Below, piece by piece: positions 60,175-64,000 of a DNA stretch of 64,000 bases. The translations under genes were made by a program, and so were the position numbers. Location of the stretch: positions 62,001 to 126,000 of the forward strand of contig NZ_FTOL01000005.1 of assembly GCF_900156735.1 (NCBI RefSeq). Direction: 5' to 3'. The notes beneath the pieces are model-generated. The model was not told the origin of the DNA and searched no databases. It worked only from the letters and a program-made list of their open reading frames with translations. The stretch is from Chryseobacterium ureilyticum (GTDB lineage Bacteria > Bacteroidota > Bacteroidia > Flavobacteriales > Weeksellaceae). Numbering within the stretch: the first letter of the stretch is position 1; every line of letters begins with the position of its first letter.

Positions 60175-62586
60175 CTAGCTTCCGATTCTCTGTTTAAGGT
60201 CCTCGGCTCCTCCGGTTTTTCTTGGCTGTCCGTTTTTAGAAGATCCGAAATTGTAAGTGTAAGAAAGCGTCACTACACGCGTATCTCTTTTTACCGCAAA
60301 GTTTTCGATATAATCCGTATAATTGGTTTGTCCTTTTATATTACCTGTAAAAAATACATCCGTGAAGGAAAACTTCAGTACGCTGTTATTCTTAAACTTC
60401 TTTTGTGCACCGATATTCAGGGACCAAAAAGGGCTCATATTCAAATAAGCATATACTTCTCTTGCTTTGTAATTTCCGGTTAATTCTGCGGTAAAACCAT
60501 TTCCAAGTTTGAATGAATTGATGCTATTAATATTAAAAGTAAAATTACCTTTATTATTGATCTGTGTTCCCGAAACATTTCCGGTGTAAGATCCGTAGTA
60601 GAAATTGGCACTGTTATTCATATCCCACCATTTTGTAACCTTTACCGGAGCGATCAGATATAACCCGAAATAAGAAGCAGAATTTAAGTTTTCAAAAGTC
60701 TGTACCGTTACATTTTCTCCATCTTCTACAATCGGTTTCAGAATATCTGTAATATTGTCTGAGGTTTTGCTGTAGCTTAATGTTGCGAAATATTTGTTAC
60801 TTAAACTATAGGTCAGCTCATAATTCATAGTTGTCTGGGGATTCAGATCCGGGTTTCCAGATCTCATGGTGGTAGGATCGAGATAAAGCTTAAAAGGATT
60901 CAATTGATTGTAGCTGGGTCTTGTAATCCTTCTGCTTAGATTCACTTCCAGATTACTTTTTTCCGTCAAATCGTAAGATAATACTGCACTTGGAAACAAT
61001 TGAGTATAATTTCGTTTGTTGATCTGATTGGTAGTAACCTGCGTACCTTTTACATTAGTGTTTTCTAACCTTAAACCAGCTGTAGCTTTGAATTTATCCC
61101 ACTTTTTAGACAGATTTCCATAAACCGCATTGATGTTTTCCTCATAAATAAAATGATTAGTCTTTCTAAGATCAGGAACTAAATCCTTATTTTTGACATC
61201 GAAAAACTTCAGATCATTATCCGTTTTTACAAAGCTGGTTTTAACTCCGCTTTCAAGCTTCCAGTCATTTTTTAGATTTTTGGTAAGGTCAGATTTTAAT
61301 GAATAGATATTCAGTTTTCCATCCAGATCACCTTTCATGATATCAAGCTGATCTGTGCCATCATTTATCTTGTGTGTTATTGTTTCAAAATTTTGTAGAG
61401 AAGAATTTGAATAATTGATATAATCAAAATCAGTAGAGATCTCCGAACCTAAAGAATCAAGAGTATATTTGTGGTTTACATTAAATGAAACATTGGTCCA
61501 TTTGTCGTTCGATATGTTTTGAGTATTAAAAGTACTCTCTGGTTTGTAAAGACTGTTAAGCGTTGTATTGGAATTATCACCATTGAGATTGAAAGAATTC
61601 GAAATAAGCCCTACAGAAAATCCAAGAACGTTTTTATCATTCATATAATAATCCATCCCGGCTTTAGCGATATGATTATTGAATTTGAATTTCAGATAAT
61701 TATCCTGAATGTAAGCTTTCTCGAAACTATTATCCTTGAAGAAATTTCTGTCCAGAACCAGCCAGTTATATGCTTCCCTGTAGGCATAGCTATAGTTCCC
61801 GAAAATATTGATCTTTTTATTTCTGTGATTGATAGTAAAACTATTATTGTTTTTCACGTATTTCCCCATTCCTAATGAAGTGGAAACACTTCCGTTAGTC
61901 CCTTTTCTCTGCTCCTTTTTAAGTTTGATATTAATAATCGAAGACCCTGCTGCATCATACTTTGATGAAGGATTCGTAATAAATTCTATCTTATCAATGG
62001 TGGAAGAGGGAATTCCTTTAAGATAATTGGCAAGATCATTTCCTGTCATTGGCGTGTTTTTACCATCAATCTGGATCAGAAGATTGCTTTTCCCTCTAAG
62101 GCTGATATTATCATTATTGTCAATATTGATGCCCGGTGCCTTTTCCAATACCTCAAAAGCAGAATTTCCGGTGCTGGCAATGCTGTTTTCTACATTCATG
62201 ATCATTTTACCGTCCTGTCTTTCGATCATTGGTTTGGCTTTGGTGATGGTAACGCCTTCAATTGCTTTTACATTAAGATCAATAGAGGGAAGTGTTGTAT
62301 TATTAGCCACCGAAATTGTTTCAGAATGATAAACTTCAGAGCCGTTTCTGTTGATTTTTAAACGATAAGTTCCGCCTTTCAGATCATTGAATCCAAACTT
62401 CCCGTTGGAATCTGCAATTTCTGTTTTAATTAATTTATTATTGGCATCCAAAAGGTTGATTTCCATCTGTTCTGCTTTGTCGGATTTTATATTTCCGGAC
62501 AATGAGAAACTCTGTATCTGGGCTGAAAGTAAGCTGCTAAAGAACATCAGTATCCAGATAAAAATGAGTGAAAATATTCTGGTCAT
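60175..62586 (-). CDS. Outer-membrane beta-barrel (TonB-dependent receptor-like) protein
   Basis: 803 aa. The signal peptide (to about SLLSAQ) is followed by a CarboxypepD_reg-like Ig domain (about 25-105; SLSGNIKSDKAEQMEINLLDANNKLI), a plug-like domain (FEVLEKAPGINIDNNDNISLRGKSNLLIQIDGKN...KIEFITNPSSKYDAAGSSIINIKLKK) and a long beta-barrel region of the outer_membrane_beta-barrel type. The substrate is unknown. Its start overlaps the stop of the MarR gene (ATGA), so the regulator and barrel are co-expressed. Confidence 0.88.
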   Translation of the reverse strand: MTRIFSLIFIWILMFFSSLLSAQIQSFSLSGNIKSDKAEQMEINLLDANNKLIKTEIADSNGKFGFNDLKGGTYRLKINRNGSEVYHSETISVANNTTLPSIDLNVKAIEGVTITKAKPMIERQDGKMIMNVENSIASTGNSAFEVLEKAPGINIDNNDNISLRGKSNLLIQIDGKNTPMTGNDLANYLKGIPSSTIDKIEFITNPSSKYDAAGSSIINIKLKKEQRKGTNGSVSTSLGMGKYVKNNNSFTINHRNKKINIFGNYSYAYREAYNWLVLDRNFFKDNSFEKAYIQDNYLKFKFNNHIAKAGMDYYMNDKNVLGFSVGLISNSFNLNGDNSNTTLNSLYKPESTFNTQNISNDKWTNVSFNVNHKYTLDSLGSEISTDFDYINYSNSSLQNFETITHKINDGTDQLDIMKGDLDGKLNIYSLKSDLTKNLKNDWKLESGVKTSFVKTDNDLKFFDVKNKDLVPDLRKTNHFIYEENINAVYGNLSKKWDKFKATAGLRLENTNVKGTQVTTNQINKRNYTQLFPSAVLSYDLTEKSNLEVNLSRRITRPSYNQLNPFKLYLDPTTMRSGNPDLNPQTTMNYELTYSLSNKYFATLSYSKTSDNITDILKPIVEDGENVTVQTFENLNSASYFGLYLIAPVKVTKWWDMNNSANFYYGSYTGNVSGTQINNKGNFTFNINSINSFKLGNGFTAELTGNYKAREVYAYLNMSPFWSLNIGAQKKFKNNSVLKFSFTDVFFTGNIKGQTNYTDYIENFAVKRDTRVVTLSYTYNFGSSKNGQPRKTGGAEDLKQRIGS

Positions 62587-63032
62587 AGTGTTTTATTTTT
62601 AGGGTTAAGACAGTTTTCTGATATAGTAAGCAAAGCCGAATACATACCCTCAAGCTCATCCTTTGTGATCCCTTTCAAAGCAACTTCCCGGTTATTTTCT
62701 ACGATGTTCTGAACCTCTCGGATTACTTTTTTGCCGGAATCTGTCACCTCCAGATTTGTTTTTCTGCGGTCTTTAGGATGAGCATGCCTTGTGACATATT
62801 CAGATTTTACCATTAAATCAATAATTCTCGTCACAGACGCATTGTCCTTAAAAACAAGATCACCAATTTCATTCTGAGTAATTCCCGGGTTTTCCAGAAT
62901 CGCTTTGATGATAAGCCACTGATCAATCGTTATGGTAAATCCATGCGATTTCAGCTGACGTTGTGCATAGTTTCTGTAGGCTCTTATAGCTTTGTCTATG
63001 TTGTAGAATATAATTGAATTTAATTTTTCCAT
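62583..63032 (-). CDS. MarR family transcriptional regulator
   Basis: 149 aa winged-helix regulator. The pattern ITIDQWLIIKAILENPGITQNEIGDLVFKDNASVTRIIDLMVKSEYVTRHAHPKDRRKTNLEVTDSGKKVI covers the recognition helix and the wing with the characteristic DRR. It is the first gene of a two-gene operon with the outer-membrane barrel (4-nt overlap) and presumably controls it in response to a small molecule. An inverted segment lies upstream near 63046-63085 (TTATCAATTATTGATA), a plausible operator. Confidence 0.9.
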   Translation of the reverse strand: MEKLNSIIFYNIDKAIRAYRNYAQRQLKSHGFTITIDQWLIIKAILENPGITQNEIGDLVFKDNASVTRIIDLMVKSEYVTRHAHPKDRRKTNLEVTDSGKKVIREVQNIVENNREVALKGITKDELEGMYSALLTISENCLNPKNKTL

Positions 63033-63045
63033 ACTTTCAGATATA

Positions 63046-63068
63046 ATGACTTATCAATTATTGATATG
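63046..63068. promoter_or_regulatory. Candidate MarR operator
   Basis: TATCAATTATTGATA is a palindrome about 20 bp before the marR start codon, followed by a related ATTAATTTGTTGAT segment. Confidence 0.45.
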
Positions 63069-63199
63069 TCAATTAATTTGTTGATCACAATTTTCTTTTG
63101 TTACATCTTTCTGAAAATATTTTTAATAATACATCATCAACTGTAAATGTTATCACTCATTTTTCCTGTATTGAAAGGCATTACATTCAAATAAAAAAA

Positions 63200-64000
63200 T
63201 TACTTTCCTTTAAATAATTGATCGATCTGTTTTTTGATCTGTTCATTGGGAGCGATTTTATAAAACTCATGAAGCAAATCCATTGAAGAGGGTTTCTTGG
63301 GATACTGATTATTGTTCAGGAAGTTTTTCAATGTTGTATTTACCTTATTTTCGTCTACTAAATCACTTAATTGAACCATCGCCACAGCTCCTTTGGAATA
63401 AGAAATATGAGGAACGTCTCCCGTAGCTCTGTAGATGGGGAGATCTTCGAATAATCCTTTCTCATTGTCGTAGATCTGTTGATGAACCTTTATTCTTTCC
63501 ATCATTTTTGCTTTTCCATGCATCTTTTTATAAAGCATCATTTCTGTATACATGGCAAGAGTTTCAGTGAGCATTACTGCGCCCTCTCTATTATCAGGAT
63601 TGATCTGGCTGTTTCCCCACCAAAGATGGGACAGCTCATGTCCAGCAAGTTCGTTAATCACATCTTGTTTTTGATCTGCATGAATATTGGCGTGAAAAAC
63701 CATATCCTCAGGCATATAGATGACAGAAGGATAGGCAGTGGCAGCAAAGCCTCTGGTAAACGAAGATATTTCAGCAAAATTGATTGTTTTAAAAGGGTAT
63801 TTTCCAAAATTCTGTTGACAATAATCCAATGTAAGTTTGGCATTTTCAAGAAGATGATTGACATTCTCAAAATGCTTTTTATGATAGAAAATATTTATGA
63901 TTATTCCTTTGTAATCAATACTTTTTACCTGGTATTCTGCTGAAGACACGGCAAAACGGAAAGGAATATTCTCTGATTTATATTGAAAATAATTTCGGTC
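63200..64000 (-). CDS. M1 family metallopeptidase, C-terminal part (truncated by window)
   Basis: 267 residues are visible; the frame continues without a stop beyond the right edge. The zinc site is seen as GHELSHLWWGNSQINPDNREGAVMLTETLAMYTE, with HExxH and the third ligand Glu about 20 residues on, as in M1 aminopeptidases (gluzincins). SSFTRGFAATAYPSVIYMPEDM precedes it. The end shows the short alpha/beta tail (DQLFKGK). The protein may be exported, but the N-terminus is outside the window. Confidence 0.85.
   Translation of the reverse strand, partial: DRNYFQYKSENIPFRFAVSSAEYQVKSIDYKGIIINIFYHKKHFENVNHLLENAKLTLDYCQQNFGKYPFKTINFAEISSFTRGFAATAYPSVIYMPEDMVFHANIHADQKQDVINELAGHELSHLWWGNSQINPDNREGAVMLTETLAMYTEMMLYKKMHGKAKMMERIKVHQQIYDNEKGLFEDLPIYRATGDVPHISYSKGAVAMVQLSDLVDENKVNTTLKNFLNNNQYPKKPSSMDLLHEFYKIAPNEQIKKQIDQLFKGK

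Overview
The window looks like a chromosome segment of a Bacteroidota bacterium of the Flavobacteriia, most likely Chryseobacterium or a close relative. The evidence is the AT-rich sequence, Bacteroidota-type -7 promoter boxes of the form TAnnTTTG (rpsO, tRNA-Leu, lgt, pnp), AT-rich start contexts without Shine-Dalgarno sequences, a type IX secretion sorting domain, a Bacteroidota-type T6SS tube protein (TssD/Hcp) and small 'bacteriocin-like' leader peptides. Species assignment is inference.

Layout. 1-5.9 kb: the tail of an unidentified gene, then a tripartite RND efflux operon (lipoprotein adaptor, inner-membrane pump, outer-membrane channel). 6.1-9.8 kb: cold-shock-domain protein, SDR oxidoreductase, lgt and a VIT1/CCC1-type transporter. 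10.0-11.5 kb: an orphan tssD/hcp gene and an unrecognised lipoprotein. 11.6-19.6 kb: a tandem array of fifteen small exported-protein genes on the minus strand. It is built from three families: C, a 123-aa lipoprotein, and B and A, two 167-180-aa secreted families distantly related to each other. They repeat as C-B-A operons, each headed by a conserved AT-rich leader; each A gene is followed by its own terminator. This is the best candidate for an undescribed system. 19.8-22.4 kb: an arsenic operon (arsR, DUF6428, arsenate-reductase-like phosphatase, ACR3 pump).

22.51-44.85 kb: an integrated mobile element inserted at the 3' end of tRNA-Leu(CAA), bounded by a 19-bp direct repeat. It carries a tyrosine integrase, an excisionase-like gene, a Rep initiator with an iteron origin, a toprim protein, mobilisation genes (BfmA/BtgA-like, DUF5712 relaxase-like, VirD4-like coupling protein), and cargo. 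The cargo includes two PD-(D/E)XK-type proteins, a T9SS cargo protein, a PIN-like protein, a Septu-like (PtuA/PtuB) pair and a 1291-aa nuclease-plus-STAND-NTPase protein. The cargo end reads as a small defence island. No conjugation pore genes are visible, so the element looks mobilisable rather than self-transmissible.

45-64 kb: mostly host functions (MBL phosphodiesterase, conserved protein, GAF/fRMsr, cupin, BtuF-like protein, MgtE, rpsO, sugar MFS transporter, beta-helix protein, pnp, MarR plus outer-membrane beta-barrel operon, M1 peptidase). Between mgtE and rpsO lie five tandem short genes (46-56 aa). They encode peptides with a double-glycine-like leader and a six-cysteine core with the C-C-CC-C-C order of inhibitor cystine knots.
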